A DNA stretch of 64,000 nt, from assembly GCA_024508725.1 (NCBI GenBank), contig JANINS010000002.1, forward strand, positions 1 to 64,000. Reading direction: 5' to 3'. The DNA is from Chitinophagaceae bacterium (GTDB lineage: Bacteria > Bacteroidota > Bacteroidia > Chitinophagales > Chitinophagaceae). This document shows positions 1-9,936 of the stretch, one piece after another. Positions within the stretch are counted from its first letter, which is position 1; each line of letters starts with the position of its first letter. Both the position numbers and the translations under genes were made by a program. Under the pieces are notes generated by a model, which was given only the letters and a program-made list of their open reading frames with translations, did no database searches and was not told the DNA's origin.

Positions 1-1
1 G

Positions 2-3000
2 ATCACTGTACAGGATGTAACCAAACCTGTGATCACCTGCCCTGCAAGTGTAACACAGTGCAACGATCTGCAAGGCAATAACCAAACTCTGGTTCTTGAG
101 TACAGCGATAATTGTGGAGTGAAGTCTGTAAGCTATGTTATCAGCGGGGCTACAATAAGGTCAGGTGCCGGTGCAGATGCAAGTGGCAGCTTTAATGTGG
201 GAACCAGCGTAATTACATGGACGGTGGCTGACTTCAGTGGTAACAGCAGTACATGCAGTACTACCATTGTTATTAATCCGTTACCTGTAGCGAGCATTGC
301 TTCAACTGATGCCAATACCTTCTGTAATGGTGTAACGCTTACAGGAAGTTCAACACTAAGCGGACCATTCACTTACCAGTGGATGTTTGGAGGAGCACAA
401 ATCGCTTCTTCACAGGTGATGAACCTTGGTAATGTATCTGCAAGTGGTGTATATTCTCTCTATACTACAGACGGCAATGGTTGTAAGAGTCCTGTTGCAG
501 CTACGTATAATTATAATAAAGAGAATACCATAGGTAATTACACCATCATAGGATTAAAAGATGTAAGATTAGGACAAACCAATAATGTACAAACAGGAAG
601 TGTAGGTGTTATTGCAGCAAACGGCGATGCAGATTTTGGAAGGAACAGTTCAGTAGCATCAGCCGGTGCATTTGTAAAAGCATCTGACATTAATGTACAA
701 AGCCCGGTAAATATTCCTGTACAGATCACATCGCCGGCTACAGTTACATTACCTGCGATGCAGTTTTACAGTGGTTCATGGCCAACCAATAATTACACAG
801 TTAATAATAATGTAACCACCACACTTAGCAGCAACTACAAAGACCTTTATATTAAGAAAGGCGCCAATGTAAGTTTAAGTGGTACAACATTCAGAACACT
901 CACTGTAGAAGAAGGAGCAACGGTGAACTTTACTTCAACTACTTTGAATTTTGAAACAATATATGTTGGAAAGGGTAATGGTAATGGTGCGCTTGCGAAG
1001 GTTAGTTTTGCTAACAATACATCTGTAAGGGTTACCAAGCAGGTTAAGGTAGAAGATGGCAGCATCATAAATGCAGAAGCAAATAAAGTAACCATGTACC
1101 TGGGTGATACGAATTGCGATGAAGAGAAGTTTGCTGTAAAAGGAAACGGTGCTAAGATCATTGCTAATGTGTATGTGCCAAACGGAAAGATCATGGTACA
1201 AAGCAACTGCGGCCATGGATATGGATGCTCTGGTAACCACAACGGACTAGGCAACATTATACATAGCCTTTTCGGAGGTGGAAACGGCAATAGCAATAGC
1301 AATAGTAACTGTGCTACTACTTATATGACAGGTTTGTTCATAGCCGAAGAAGTTGAAAGTGGTGATAACGTAACGTGGAATAACAATAACTGTGGTACTG
1401 CAGTAAATACAACAGATAATGTACCACCGGTAGTTACCTGTCCTGCAGCACAACAGTTCTGTCAAACAGTAACGGGCAACTATAGCATACCTGCGGTTAC
1501 AGCATCAGACAACTCAGGATTGGTTACTGTGAGTTATGTTACAAGCGGTGCTACTGTTAGAACCGGCAACGGTGCTGATGCAAGCGGAACATTTAAGCCA
1601 GGAGTTACAACAATCAAATGGACCGTTAGAGATGCGAATGGAAATGTAAGCACCTGCACAAGCAATGTAATAATAACTGCAGCACCTGTAGTAAGCATTA
1701 GTGATGCTTCATCCGATGCATTCTGCAGCCAGCTTACGCTAACAGCGGGCATTGGGTCAACCGGTGCAGCTTACCAATGGAGTTACAACGGATCTTTGAT
1801 AAGCACCGAATCATCGATCACACTTAATAGCAACAGTGCACAAGGCGTATATAGTGTTAAAGCAACAGATGCCAATGGTTGTAATAGTGCTGAAGAAACG
1901 TACAATTATCAGCATCAAAATCAACTTTACCGATATACAATCGTCGGTATCAAAAAGGTTAGATTAGCTGAAAATAATAATGTACAAACCGGAAGTGTGG
2001 GTGTAATGAGCTATGCAGGTAGTGCAGACTTTAAAAAGAACAGTTCTGTAGCAGGGCCCGGGGCATTCGTAAAAGCAGCAGATATTGATGTGCAAAATCC
2101 TGTAAATATTCCAAACAAAATATATGGACCAGCCATCGTTAACCTGCCACCAATGCAATACTATACCGGCAATTTTGGCAGCAGCGATTATACAGTTGCT
2201 CAGAATGCAACAGTAACACTCAACAGCAACTATCGTACATTAACGATTAATAAAGGGGCAACAGTAACACTCAATGGTACTGCGTTCCGTAAGATCACAA
2301 TAGCTGAGGGAGCTAAAGTTACTTTTAATGCTGCCGAGGTTAATATGGAAGAATTGATCGTTAGCAAAGGGCCATCAAACAGTTACACGATCGTACGATT
2401 TGCAAACAACACCAATGTAAGGGTTAGCAAACAAGTGAAAGTGGATGATAATTGCCAGATCAATCCGGAGAATATGAGAGTTACATTCTACCTTGGAGAC
2501 TCAAAATGTGATGAAGAAAAATTCATGGTAATGGGTAATCGTACAACTGTTACAGCTAATGTTTATGTACCAAATGGTGATATAAAAGTAACCGGTGGTA
2601 ACCAGAATCAATGTTACATGAATGGTATCTTCATTGCTGAAGAAGTTAAGAGTGAAGGTAAAAATGTAACCTGGAACGGCTTTAACTGTATTAGTGGATA
2701 TGTTGCAAGAGGTACAGCAACTGAAGAAGTTCCTGCTCCGGTTGTAACAAGAAACGAGATGGCTGCAAAAGCTTTCCCTAATCCAACTACAGGAGTATTC
2801 GAGTTGCAATTGCAGAACTATAGCAAAGGCAAGGTAGAGATACAGGTAGTTGATAATTATGGCAAACTGGTTTTACAACAATCTGTAACCGTTACTTCTG
2901 TAACAGAAAACATTCAGCTGGATGTTACCAAACATGCTGCAGGAGTATACCATGTGAGAGTACTTAGCGAAAGCGGTGTGAAAACACTGAGAGTTGTTGT

Positions 3001-3010
3001 AGCAAGATAA
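2..3010 (+). CDS. Secreted HYR-repeat surface protein with T9SS sorting domain (5'-truncated)
   Basis: The reading frame is open to the left window edge, so the N-terminus and signal peptide are missing. It contains two long tandem copies of the same arrangement (about nt 30-1400 and 1425-2710). Each has a HYR/hyalin-like segment (ITCPASV, VTCPAAQ), a PKD/Ig-like segment (YQWMFGG, YQWSYNG) and a beta-rich segment beginning YTIIGLKDVRL or YTIVGIKKVRL. The last 80 or so residues are a type A T9SS sorting domain (AFPNPTTGVFEL, then AAGVYHVRV), which predicts export across the outer membrane and surface attachment or release. An adhesin or matrix role is inference; no catalytic motif was seen. 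A strong terminator follows the stop. Confidence 0.85.
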   Translation: MTVQDVTKPVITCPASVTQCNDLQGNNQTLVLEYSDNCGVKSVSYVISGATIRSGAGADASGSFNVGTSVITWTVADFSGNSSTCSTTIVINPLPVASIASTDANTFCNGVTLTGSSTLSGPFTYQWMFGGAQIASSQVMNLGNVSASGVYSLYTTDGNGCKSPVAATYNYNKENTIGNYTIIGLKDVRLGQTNNVQTGSVGVIAANGDADFGRNSSVASAGAFVKASDINVQSPVNIPVQITSPATVTLPAMQFYSGSWPTNNYTVNNNVTTTLSSNYKDLYIKKGANVSLSGTTFRTLTVEEGATVNFTSTTLNFETIYVGKGNGNGALAKVSFANNTSVRVTKQVKVEDGSIINAEANKVTMYLGDTNCDEEKFAVKGNGAKIIANVYVPNGKIMVQSNCGHGYGCSGNHNGLGNIIHSLFGGGNGNSNSNSNCATTYMTGLFIAEEVESGDNVTWNNNNCGTAVNTTDNVPPVVTCPAAQQFCQTVTGNYSIPAVTASDNSGLVTVSYVTSGATVRTGNGADASGTFKPGVTTIKWTVRDANGNVSTCTSNVIITAAPVVSISDASSDAFCSQLTLTAGIGSTGAAYQWSYNGSLISTESSITLNSNSAQGVYSVKATDANGCNSAEETYNYQHQNQLYRYTIVGIKKVRLAENNNVQTGSVGVMSYAGSADFKKNSSVAGPGAFVKAADIDVQNPVNIPNKIYGPAIVNLPPMQYYTGNFGSSDYTVAQNATVTLNSNYRTLTINKGATVTLNGTAFRKITIAEGAKVTFNAAEVNMEELIVSKGPSNSYTIVRFANNTNVRVSKQVKVDDNCQINPENMRVTFYLGDSKCDEEKFMVMGNRTTVTANVYVPNGDIKVTGGNQNQCYMNGIFIAEEVKSEGKNVTWNGFNCISGYVARGTATEEVPAPVVTRNEMAAKAFPNPTTGVFELQLQNYSKGKVEIQVVDNYGKLVLQQSVTVTSVTENIQLDVTKHAAGVYHVRVLSESGVKTLRVVVAR

Positions 3011-3034
3011 TTGCAACTGTTATAGCTAAATATT

Positions 3035-3061
3035 AAAGAGCTGCCTTTCGGCAGCTCTTTT
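3035..3061 (+). terminator. Rho-independent terminator after the HYR protein
   Basis: A perfect 11-bp stem (aaagagctgcc with ggcagctcttt) closes a TTTC tetraloop and runs into a short T tract, 24 bases after the stop codon of the upstream gene. Confidence 0.85.
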
Positions 3062-3124
3062 GTTATATGTATATGAAGTGATAATGATTAACTATGAAAA
3101 CTGTAATGAACAACCCTAATAGCT

Positions 3125-3595
3125 TTAAGCTTCGATAGATGCGTTTTCCAGGATCAACTTCAACTGCTGCATGTATTTTTTCATATCACTTCGGGCTTTC
3201 ACGGAAATGATAAATTGGGGTAACGAAAATCCTAAAGCAAACTTTACGATCGCTGTATCGAATTCCAGCTCATATTCCAGCCTGGTGATGCCGGGCTTTA
3301 TTAATGCTACTTTACGTTGGCTCTTAAGATAGAAATCAGCACCGGGAACTGATTCATATATTGCATGGTTGTTCTTCACCCATTCGGTACAACGGAGTTG
3401 TCTAAGATTATCCGGTTGTTTTTTTGAGAGATTTGAATATTCGTAGACAAGTGTACCTACCTGTAGTGCTCCTTCAACAATTGTTTTGTTGATCTCTTTT
3501 CTCCACAGGTGATCGTTGGCCGGGTTGCAAAAAAAGGTAAATGCCTGGTCGATATTACATCGAACCTCCAGTTCTTTTTTAAGGGTGAGGAGCAT
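3125..3595 (-). CDS. SRPBCC (START-like) family protein
   Basis: 156 residues with the pattern of a single SRPBCC/polyketide-cyclase-like fold. It opens with a beta strand and a helix-entry segment (VRCNIDQAFTFFCNPANDHLW), continues with alternating strands, and ends in a long amphipathic helix (MKKYMQQLKLILENA). Such proteins bind a hydrophobic ligand in a deep cavity; the ligand cannot be read from the sequence. There is no signal peptide, so it should be cytoplasmic. It is a monocistronic minus-strand gene convergent with the HYR protein gene. The family call rests on overall pattern rather than on a diagnostic motif. Confidence 0.65.
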   Translation of the reverse strand: MLLTLKKELEVRCNIDQAFTFFCNPANDHLWRKEINKTIVEGALQVGTLVYEYSNLSKKQPDNLRQLRCTEWVKNNHAIYESVPGADFYLKSQRKVALIKPGITRLEYELEFDTAIVKFALGFSLPQFIISVKARSDMKKYMQQLKLILENASIEA

Positions 3596-3849
3596 AAGTT
3601 GTTGCCTGGTTTTGGTGCAAAGATGAGACGTTTATGAATAAGTGGAATCAGTGAGCAGCGAACAAATGTTTATGCCGCTGCTGTAACGGCTTTTTTGCAA
3701 TACCATGCTGTGCTGTTTTGGAACAGTCCATGCCGCTGTGATTTTAAACCTATCTTTACGGCCTTAAAGATCACGATTGTCTCTTAAATGAAGATGAGAA
3801 AATACGCTGGAATCACCGGTAAATAATTCACTAACATAAATTTTATACC

Positions 3850-3945
3850 ATGTCAAAAAAGAAAGCTGAGCCAAGGAAGAATAAACCTACCCAAAAGAAA
3901 AGTGCAGCACAGAAGAAAGCGAAAGCCCAGCGGAAAATGAAATAA
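3850..3945 (+). CDS. 31-residue lysine-rich basic peptide
   Basis: A small open frame (ATG to TAA) encodes a peptide starting MSKKKAEPRKNKP and ending KAQRKMK. About 40 percent of the residues are lysine and four are arginine or glutamate; none is hydrophobic enough for a membrane helix. A strong terminator begins 15 bases after the stop, which supports a real short transcript. No family was recognised. By composition it could bind nucleic acid or the ribosome, but that is inference. It lies alone in a 470-base gap between two minus-strand genes. Confidence 0.6.
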   Translation: MSKKKAEPRKNKPTQKKSAAQKKAKAQRKMK

Positions 3946-3960
3946 GATCAAAAAGCAAAG

Positions 3961-3991
3961 AGCCCGGTTCGAAAGACCGGGCTTCTTTTTT
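3961..3991 (+). terminator. Rho-independent terminator after the small basic peptide
   Basis: An 8-bp perfect stem (agcccggt with accgggct) with a 7-base loop is followed by TTC and a run of T. It ends the transcript of the short lysine-rich reading frame. Confidence 0.85.
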
Positions 3992-4064
3992 ATACAATCG
4001 ATCACATGCCGGATAAAAGATTGTTCAAGTGAACATGAGCCAATGTATAATGATAGAGTAACTG

Positions 4065-7000
4065 TTATTTTTTCTTATTCGCATCCACCTGTTTCAACAA
4101 CTCCTTCACCGCAGTATCCAGTTGTGCATCGTTAGTAGCACCCAAAGCATTACTCACCGGCACATCAACTGGTCTTGGCGCTAACTCCATATTCTTTCCT
4201 TCATGGTCGGTGATCTTGATGAAAGGCAGTCTTACGATCGTTCCATCAAACAATGTAACATTGGAAGTGAAGATGATCCATCCGGCAGTAGGCTCACCTA
4301 CTACCTTACCTAAGCCTAATGCACGGTAACCTTCAGTGAAATCTTCGGCATCGCTTAATGAGTGTTGATTGGTAACAAGAATCGTAGGTGCATCCAAAGC
4401 TCTTTGTCCCAGTTGCACTCTGCCCGGAGCAGTTTCCAATCCTCTTACCTGCATATTCAGGTATCCTTTGCGGCTCAGCACATCGATGGCATAAGCATTC
4501 ACGAATCCACCATTGTTATTCCGTACATCTACCACCACTCCGTCTTTGCTTTGGTTCTGTGCATCGATGTCAAGATGAAGCTGGTCGAGAGAGCCTTGTC
4601 CCATGTCGAACATGTGTACATATCCCAACCTGCCATTGCTGATCTTTGATACATAGTCACGGTTCTGCTGTACCCATTGTTTGTACAGCAATCCTTTCTC
4701 GGTGTTCGTACTCATCGGCTTGATGGCAATGATCTCTGTATTCCCTTCATTGCTTTCGCTAACCGGTTGCTTCGATTGTACTTTGGCATGATGCAGTCGA
4801 AGCATTACACGCCTGTTCACTTTGTTCTCGAGTAATGCATCAAGGTTAGTACCTGCATTTACCGGTATACCATCCACGGCAATGATATGATCACCCACGG
4901 ATATTTTACCTGTGAGGTCTGCAGGTCCCGATGCGATCACTTCAGTCACTGCTAAAACACCATGATCTTCAAACATCTTCCTATCGAAACGCAATCCCAG
5001 TTTACCTATGTTCAACACAGGATTGGTGTTCGATGCAACACCGGTATGGCTGGCATTAAGTTCACCTACCATCAGCGATAATATTCTTCTCATCTCATCA
5101 GGTGTTTGCGACCCTGCGATATATGGTGCATAGGTAGCTTTTACCGCATTCCAGTCGGCACCATGAAATTGATCATCATAAAAACCTTTGTATTCCATTT
5201 CCCAGGCCTGGTTGAATACTTCCATTTTACGTTCGTTGAAATCTATCGCCATCTCCGCAGTTACGGTAATGCTTTTCGGTTGTTTATTATCGATGTTGAT
5301 ACTGTTGATCCTTCCGTTCTCTATAAAATATACTTCTTTACCATCGTCGCTTAATTGAACGAAAGATTTAAATCCAGGAGTGGAAGTAAGCTGTTTCATT
5401 ACCGCTGCTTCTTTAGATAGTTCATCCAGCGAATAAGAATAGATATTTGTTTGCCCGGCATTATCGGCAACCACAATGAGTGTATTGCCATCTTTACTGA
5501 TGTCGATACCCTGTACATCCATACCCAATGGCAGTAATGAAAGCCTGTCACGGATACCTTCATAGATAATGCCTTTGTAAGGAGAAGTGGTAGCAGTTAA
5601 AGAATCTACGGCAGAATCTGTTTTTGGTTTAGGTGTAGAAGGATCGGAGAAGAGATCACGAAACTGGTCTTCACGAAAACGAGGCAAACGAGGCTGCAGA
5701 TCTACTCTTGCCACCTGTCCGTTTTCGGTACGTTGCTGTGTAACGAAGAGGATGGAGTTGCCATTGCTGCCCCAAACTACATCGCCACCAAAAGTATTAC
5801 CGAGAAACGAGATGGGCTTTGATTCACCACCTGTAGCAGGAACAATGTACACATTGCGTAAAGCTTTATCGCCAAATGCGGCATAAGCAATGTGTTTGCC
5901 ATCAGGCGACCAGTTATAATCTCCACCACTGTTGGTAGGAACAAAACTGAGTGATGCTTTCGCTAACGAGGTTTCTTTTTTGGTAGCGAGATCCAATACC
6001 ATCAGTTCTTTTCCATTGCGAACGAAAGCGAGTTTCTTTCCATCGGGAGAAAGCTTGAGTGCACCATCATCTGCCTTGGCAGAAGTGAGCTGCGTTTCTT
6101 TGGCAGTAATAAAATCATATTGATAAATATTCACCCTGTCGTTACGTTGCGAAACATAGATAACACTGTTGCTGTTCTTTGTCCATACAGGGTAGGCTTC
6201 CATGCTAACGGTATTGGTAACCCTTGTTGCATCGCCACCGTCTTTAGTACCTGCAACAAAAAGTTCACCCTGTGCAATAAAAGCAACCTTCTTTCCATCG
6301 GGAGCTACGGCAAGATCTGAGAAGCCGCTGTTGAGGCGTAACAGTTCTGTGGTATTCGATGCAGCAACACCTCTTAACGTAATGTTGAGAGGCTTTGCTT
6401 CAGTGGTAGCAAGATCCATTTTCCAGATGCCGAAGTCACGTTCAAACAGCATGTGTTTTCCATCTTTAGAAATAGAAGGAAACAATACCCTTCCGTTTTT
6501 AAAACCCGTTAGCTGTTTAGCTGTTCCGTTTACCGGATGCACCCAGATATTGTCTTCACCATTACGGTCAGATACATAATACAATGTTTTTCCATCGGCA
6601 CTCCACATGGGCCAGAGTTGTTTTGCACCACGTTGCGTAAGTTGGGTGTATTTCTTCGTTGGTTCATCAAGCAGCCAGATCTCTGATTCGTCGAGATGGC
6701 TTCTGCCGTTTCTCCACCATTGTGCAGCACCTACACCTCTTGCTGCAAGCGCCAGCGTTTTATTATCCGGAGCCGGTGCAGCAAAGAATTCTGCAGTGTA
6801 GCGGTTATCGCTTACCAGCATGGGTGTACCACCTGTTGCCTTTACTCTGTAAATGTCTCGCATGCCGGCAATATCTTTACCCGAAGAAGTGAAGTATATA
6901 TACTTGCCATCAGCTGACCAATTGTTGAGTTCATCATTCGCATCGTCGTAAGTAATACGAGTGAGTTTGCCGGTGGATATTTCCATCAGGTAGATATCGC

Positions 7001-7271
7001 CATTGCCCGATCTGGTTGAATTGAAGGCGAGCCATTTGCCATCGGGAGAATAGATTGGTCTTGTTTCCATGGCAGGATGCGATACAAGTAACCTGGCTTC
7101 ACCGCCGTTTGAACTGGTTGTCCAGATATCACCACCAGAAACAAAAACGATTTCGTTAGTAGTGGGCGAGAAGGCCGCATCATAGAAATAAGGTTTGGCG
7201 TTTTGTGCATGTGTGATGAAGCATGTTGCCACGCATACAACAAGCAGTAGGATGGTGTTGAGTGATTTCAT
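4065..7271 (-). CDS. Tricorn protease homologue (S41 family, TolB/WD40 propellers, PDZ)
   Basis: 1068 residues with a Sec signal peptide (cleavage after THAQ, about residue 23), so periplasmic. Residues about 30-660 are beta-propeller repeats with many FSPDGKWLAF and SADGKTLYY type motifs. A C1-like helical segment (ERKMEVFNQAWEME), a PDZ domain (VASGP-like IASGPADLTG, VGDHIIAVDG) and an S41 protease core follow. Catalytic candidates match the tricorn tetrad: Ser741-His742 in ASHTG, nucleophile Ser973 in SLSDAED, and a Glu near 1024-1029. Tricorn-type enzymes degrade oligopeptides into small products. It is a single gene, divergent from the beta-lactamase-like gene at 7323. Confidence 0.9.
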   Translation of the reverse strand: MKSLNTILLLVVCVATCFITHAQNAKPYFYDAAFSPTTNEIVFVSGGDIWTTSSNGGEARLLVSHPAMETRPIYSPDGKWLAFNSTRSGNGDIYLMEISTGKLTRITYDDANDELNNWSADGKYIYFTSSGKDIAGMRDIYRVKATGGTPMLVSDNRYTAEFFAAPAPDNKTLALAARGVGAAQWWRNGRSHLDESEIWLLDEPTKKYTQLTQRGAKQLWPMWSADGKTLYYVSDRNGEDNIWVHPVNGTAKQLTGFKNGRVLFPSISKDGKHMLFERDFGIWKMDLATTEAKPLNITLRGVAASNTTELLRLNSGFSDLAVAPDGKKVAFIAQGELFVAGTKDGGDATRVTNTVSMEAYPVWTKNSNSVIYVSQRNDRVNIYQYDFITAKETQLTSAKADDGALKLSPDGKKLAFVRNGKELMVLDLATKKETSLAKASLSFVPTNSGGDYNWSPDGKHIAYAAFGDKALRNVYIVPATGGESKPISFLGNTFGGDVVWGSNGNSILFVTQQRTENGQVARVDLQPRLPRFREDQFRDLFSDPSTPKPKTDSAVDSLTATTSPYKGIIYEGIRDRLSLLPLGMDVQGIDISKDGNTLIVVADNAGQTNIYSYSLDELSKEAAVMKQLTSTPGFKSFVQLSDDGKEVYFIENGRINSINIDNKQPKSITVTAEMAIDFNERKMEVFNQAWEMEYKGFYDDQFHGADWNAVKATYAPYIAGSQTPDEMRRILSLMVGELNASHTGVASNTNPVLNIGKLGLRFDRKMFEDHGVLAVTEVIASGPADLTGKISVGDHIIAVDGIPVNAGTNLDALLENKVNRRVMLRLHHAKVQSKQPVSESNEGNTEIIAIKPMSTNTEKGLLYKQWVQQNRDYVSKISNGRLGYVHMFDMGQGSLDQLHLDIDAQNQSKDGVVVDVRNNNGGFVNAYAIDVLSRKGYLNMQVRGLETAPGRVQLGQRALDAPTILVTNQHSLSDAEDFTEGYRALGLGKVVGEPTAGWIIFTSNVTLFDGTIVRLPFIKITDHEGKNMELAPRPVDVPVSNALGATNDAQLDTAVKELLKQVDANKKK

Positions 7272-7322
7272 AACTGAAATATAAGAATATGTTTAAATAC
7301 ATTTATCATACATAAGCTTTGT

Positions 7323-8630
7323 ATGATGTGCTCACACCCGCATTTTCGTTTGATCGTATTACTGGTTGCATGTTGCTTTTTTCAACTTGCAAGCAGCCAG
7401 CCTCGTACTGATGCAACGTTGGTGAACATGCTGCAAAAGAATGCTGATAGTATCTTCCGGATGGTACTGCACAATCCTGATAGTTTCAGGTTACAGATCA
7501 TCTATACAAGAATAGAGCGTGATAAGCACAATACGCCACACTTTACAAATTACTATTTCAATTACCAGCCCGAAATATATTTTAACCCGGCTTCTGTAGT
7601 TAAGCTTCCTTTGGCTGCATTAGCGCTGGAAAAGCTCAATCGTTTAAAGAATCATGGCATCAATAAGTACACAAGTGTAATGTTTGACAGCAGTAAGCAA
7701 TGGCAAACAGCTTTATATCACGACAGCACTTCGGCAACAGGTAAGATATCTGTTGCGCATCTCATTAAACGAGCTTTGCTGATAAGTGAGAACGATCCGT
7801 ATAATCGTATGTACCAGTTCGTAGGTCAGCAAGAGATCAATCGATCATTACACAAAAAAGGGTTTAACGAGATGCAAATACTTAGGCAGTTCATGGGACT
7901 TTCACCCTGGCAAAACCGCTACACCAATGCTGTGCGTTTCGTTGATGATAATGGTACGTTATTATATGATCAGCCTGCAGCGTTCAATCCCGATTCGATA
8001 CCAACGAGAAAGATTCTATTGGGTCGTGCCCATTATAACAGGAATGATAGCCTGGTCAATGCTCCTTTCGACTTTACCGGTCACAATGCAATGTCACTAT
8101 TGTCTTTGCAACAATTATTACAGGCTATCATGTTTCCTTCATCTGTATCGCGGAAGCAAAGATTTGATCTTTCACCGGATGATTACCGTTTCCTTTATCA
8201 GTACCTGTCACAATATCCTTCCGAAACATCTTATCCCAAATACGATACCGGCAGGTTCTACGACAGTTATGTAAAGTTCTTCTTCCGTGGAAGCAACAGG
8301 GCGATGCCAAAAAGTGTGAGAGTATTTAATAAAGTTGGCTGGAGCTATGGTTTTATGACTGATGTAAGTTATGTAGCTGATCTTGCAAACAACATCGAAT
8401 TTATGCTAACGACTACCATCTACGTTAACAGCGATGGCGTCATTAATGATGGACGTTATGATTACAATACGATCGGGTATCCCTTCTTTTATCAATTAGG
8501 GCAAACGATCTATCAACATGAATTAGCAAGACACAGAAAGTACACGCCAAATCTTTCTGCTTTCAGGATGCCTTACGAAAAAAGAGATCCTGCAGATAAA
8601 CGTCCCGCTTTAACCGAAGTTGATAATTGA
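7323..8630 (+). CDS. Class A beta-lactamase-like serine hydrolase
   Basis: 435 residues with an N-terminal signal peptide ending near residue 25 (LASSQ). A penicillin-recognising fold is indicated by Ser91-Val-Val-Lys94 (SxxK nucleophile motif), Ser155-Glu-Asn157 in the place of the SDN motif, and a KVG element (FNKVGWSYG) in the place of KTG. At 435 residues it is much longer than a typical class A enzyme of about 290. The E in SEN and the V in KVG argue for a divergent hydrolase or D,D-peptidase rather than a resistance enzyme; the substrate is unknown. A second in-frame ATG lies at 7326. The stop is one base from that of the convergent NlpC/P60 gene. Confidence 0.75.
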   Translation: MMCSHPHFRLIVLLVACCFFQLASSQPRTDATLVNMLQKNADSIFRMVLHNPDSFRLQIIYTRIERDKHNTPHFTNYYFNYQPEIYFNPASVVKLPLAALALEKLNRLKNHGINKYTSVMFDSSKQWQTALYHDSTSATGKISVAHLIKRALLISENDPYNRMYQFVGQQEINRSLHKKGFNEMQILRQFMGLSPWQNRYTNAVRFVDDNGTLLYDQPAAFNPDSIPTRKILLGRAHYNRNDSLVNAPFDFTGHNAMSLLSLQQLLQAIMFPSSVSRKQRFDLSPDDYRFLYQYLSQYPSETSYPKYDTGRFYDSYVKFFFRGSNRAMPKSVRVFNKVGWSYGFMTDVSYVADLANNIEFMLTTTIYVNSDGVINDGRYDYNTIGYPFFYQLGQTIYQHELARHRKYTPNLSAFRMPYEKRDPADKRPALTEVDN

Positions 8631-8631
8631 A

Positions 8632-9831
8632 TTAGTAAAGAAAATAAGTTCTCAGGTCGTACAATGCAGCAGCAGGTGAAATGCGTTTTACTTTTAAGAA
8701 ACGCCGGTGTTCATTTGCATCGTAGTTAGGTGATGAAGGATCCAGGCTGCCGATCTGTACCAGTCCTGAAGCATGGATGAATTCTTTATTACCAAGCCAC
8801 ATACCTACATGCACCACTCGTTCCGGTCTTTTATCTGTTGCTTTTGCACCAAAGAATAGGAGGTCACCCGGTTGCAGGTTTTGCCAGTTGTTGGTTGTGT
8901 CTATTTCTGTGCCCAGTGCAACCTGTTGCGATGCATCTCTTGGCAATACCAGTCCATTCATAAAATAAGCGGTCTTGGTAAAGCCACTGCAATCCACTCC
9001 TTTAAATGATGTGCCACCCCAGAGATAAGGAATGCCCAATAACTGCCTGGCTGATGCAACGATATTTTCTGTTGTAGGATTTCTGCTGAGTTGCCAGTCG
9101 ATATAATTCATGCAATCGCTGCTGTGAACATAAGCCGCTCTTCCATCAGGAAAAATGACCTGCAAAAAACCATTAGCAGTGCTGCGACCTTGCACCATAA
9201 TATTACCGTACACCATGTCAGATATGGGTTGTGTTGCATTGGTATCAGCATACGCAATACCATAAGCTGATGTGAACAATACATGTTGTGCAAGTGTCCA
9301 TTTCATACGATCGTCTTTATTCATCACATGTATCGCACCGGCATCTATCCATCCAATGTATTTATCCGGCGTTTGTACCAGGTACCAGCCTCTTTGTTTC
9401 TTTAATAAGTATAAAGGTGTACCCATTGTTGCCTGTGTGGAGAGTTCGGCTTTATGATCGGGCTGCACCCTGATGTTTGCCACCGATACATTCATCAATG
9501 CAGATTTTGTTTGCATATCCGCCGAAGGCAAAACAACAATGCTATCGATAAAAGCTATTCCCGATAGTTTTAATTGCCGTAGTAATTCAGCTTTTGCAGT
9601 AATGGAAGTTGTTTCACCTTTCAATACTGCTCCGTCCACTGTAACATTGAACACCGCTGTTCGTTTGTCGGGAGCATAAATAGAATCGATACTTGCAAGT
9701 ATGCCTGATACTGGATTGTTTAAACGGTTATTGAATTGTTTGGAAGCAGAACAACCTATAAATGCAATACCGAGTATGACTACAGATAACAGTTTCAACC
9801 GAGGAGTTTTTACTAAGGTAGTTAATATCAT
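8632..9831 (-). CDS. NlpC/P60 cysteine peptidase lipoprotein with SH3-like domains (YkfC-type)
   Basis: 399 residues from the ATG at 9831. An upstream in-frame ATG at 9903 would add 24 residues before the signal peptide; the shorter start places the lipobox (FIGC, Cys27) normally. Bacterial SH3-like segments cover about residues 110-240 (VANIRVQPDHKAEL, GWYLVQTPDKYIGWID). The C-terminal NlpC/P60 domain has Cys281 (GVDCSGF), His341 (HVGMWLG) and His353 (FIHASG) as the catalytic triad. Enzymes of this build cleave gamma-D-Glu to diamino acid bonds in wall peptides, usually during peptide recycling. It is divergent from susC at 9937. Confidence 0.88.
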   Translation of the reverse strand: MILTTLVKTPRLKLLSVVILGIAFIGCSASKQFNNRLNNPVSGILASIDSIYAPDKRTAVFNVTVDGAVLKGETTSITAKAELLRQLKLSGIAFIDSIVVLPSADMQTKSALMNVSVANIRVQPDHKAELSTQATMGTPLYLLKKQRGWYLVQTPDKYIGWIDAGAIHVMNKDDRMKWTLAQHVLFTSAYGIAYADTNATQPISDMVYGNIMVQGRSTANGFLQVIFPDGRAAYVHSSDCMNYIDWQLSRNPTTENIVASARQLLGIPYLWGGTSFKGVDCSGFTKTAYFMNGLVLPRDASQQVALGTEIDTTNNWQNLQPGDLLFFGAKATDKRPERVVHVGMWLGNKEFIHASGLVQIGSLDPSSPNYDANEHRRFLKVKRISPAAALYDLRTYFLY

Positions 9832-9936
9832 CGTTGCAACATTATCAAGCATAAAGCCGCAGGATGTTGCGATTTTAATTCTCATATCTGCGTTTTTGTT
9901 CATATATTGACTTTCTAACGACTAAAACTATTGCAC

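Noticed and set aside
6202-6579. A 125-codon plus-strand frame opposite the tricorn protease gene
   Set aside because: It is an antisense shadow of a well-supported gene; no motif or start context.
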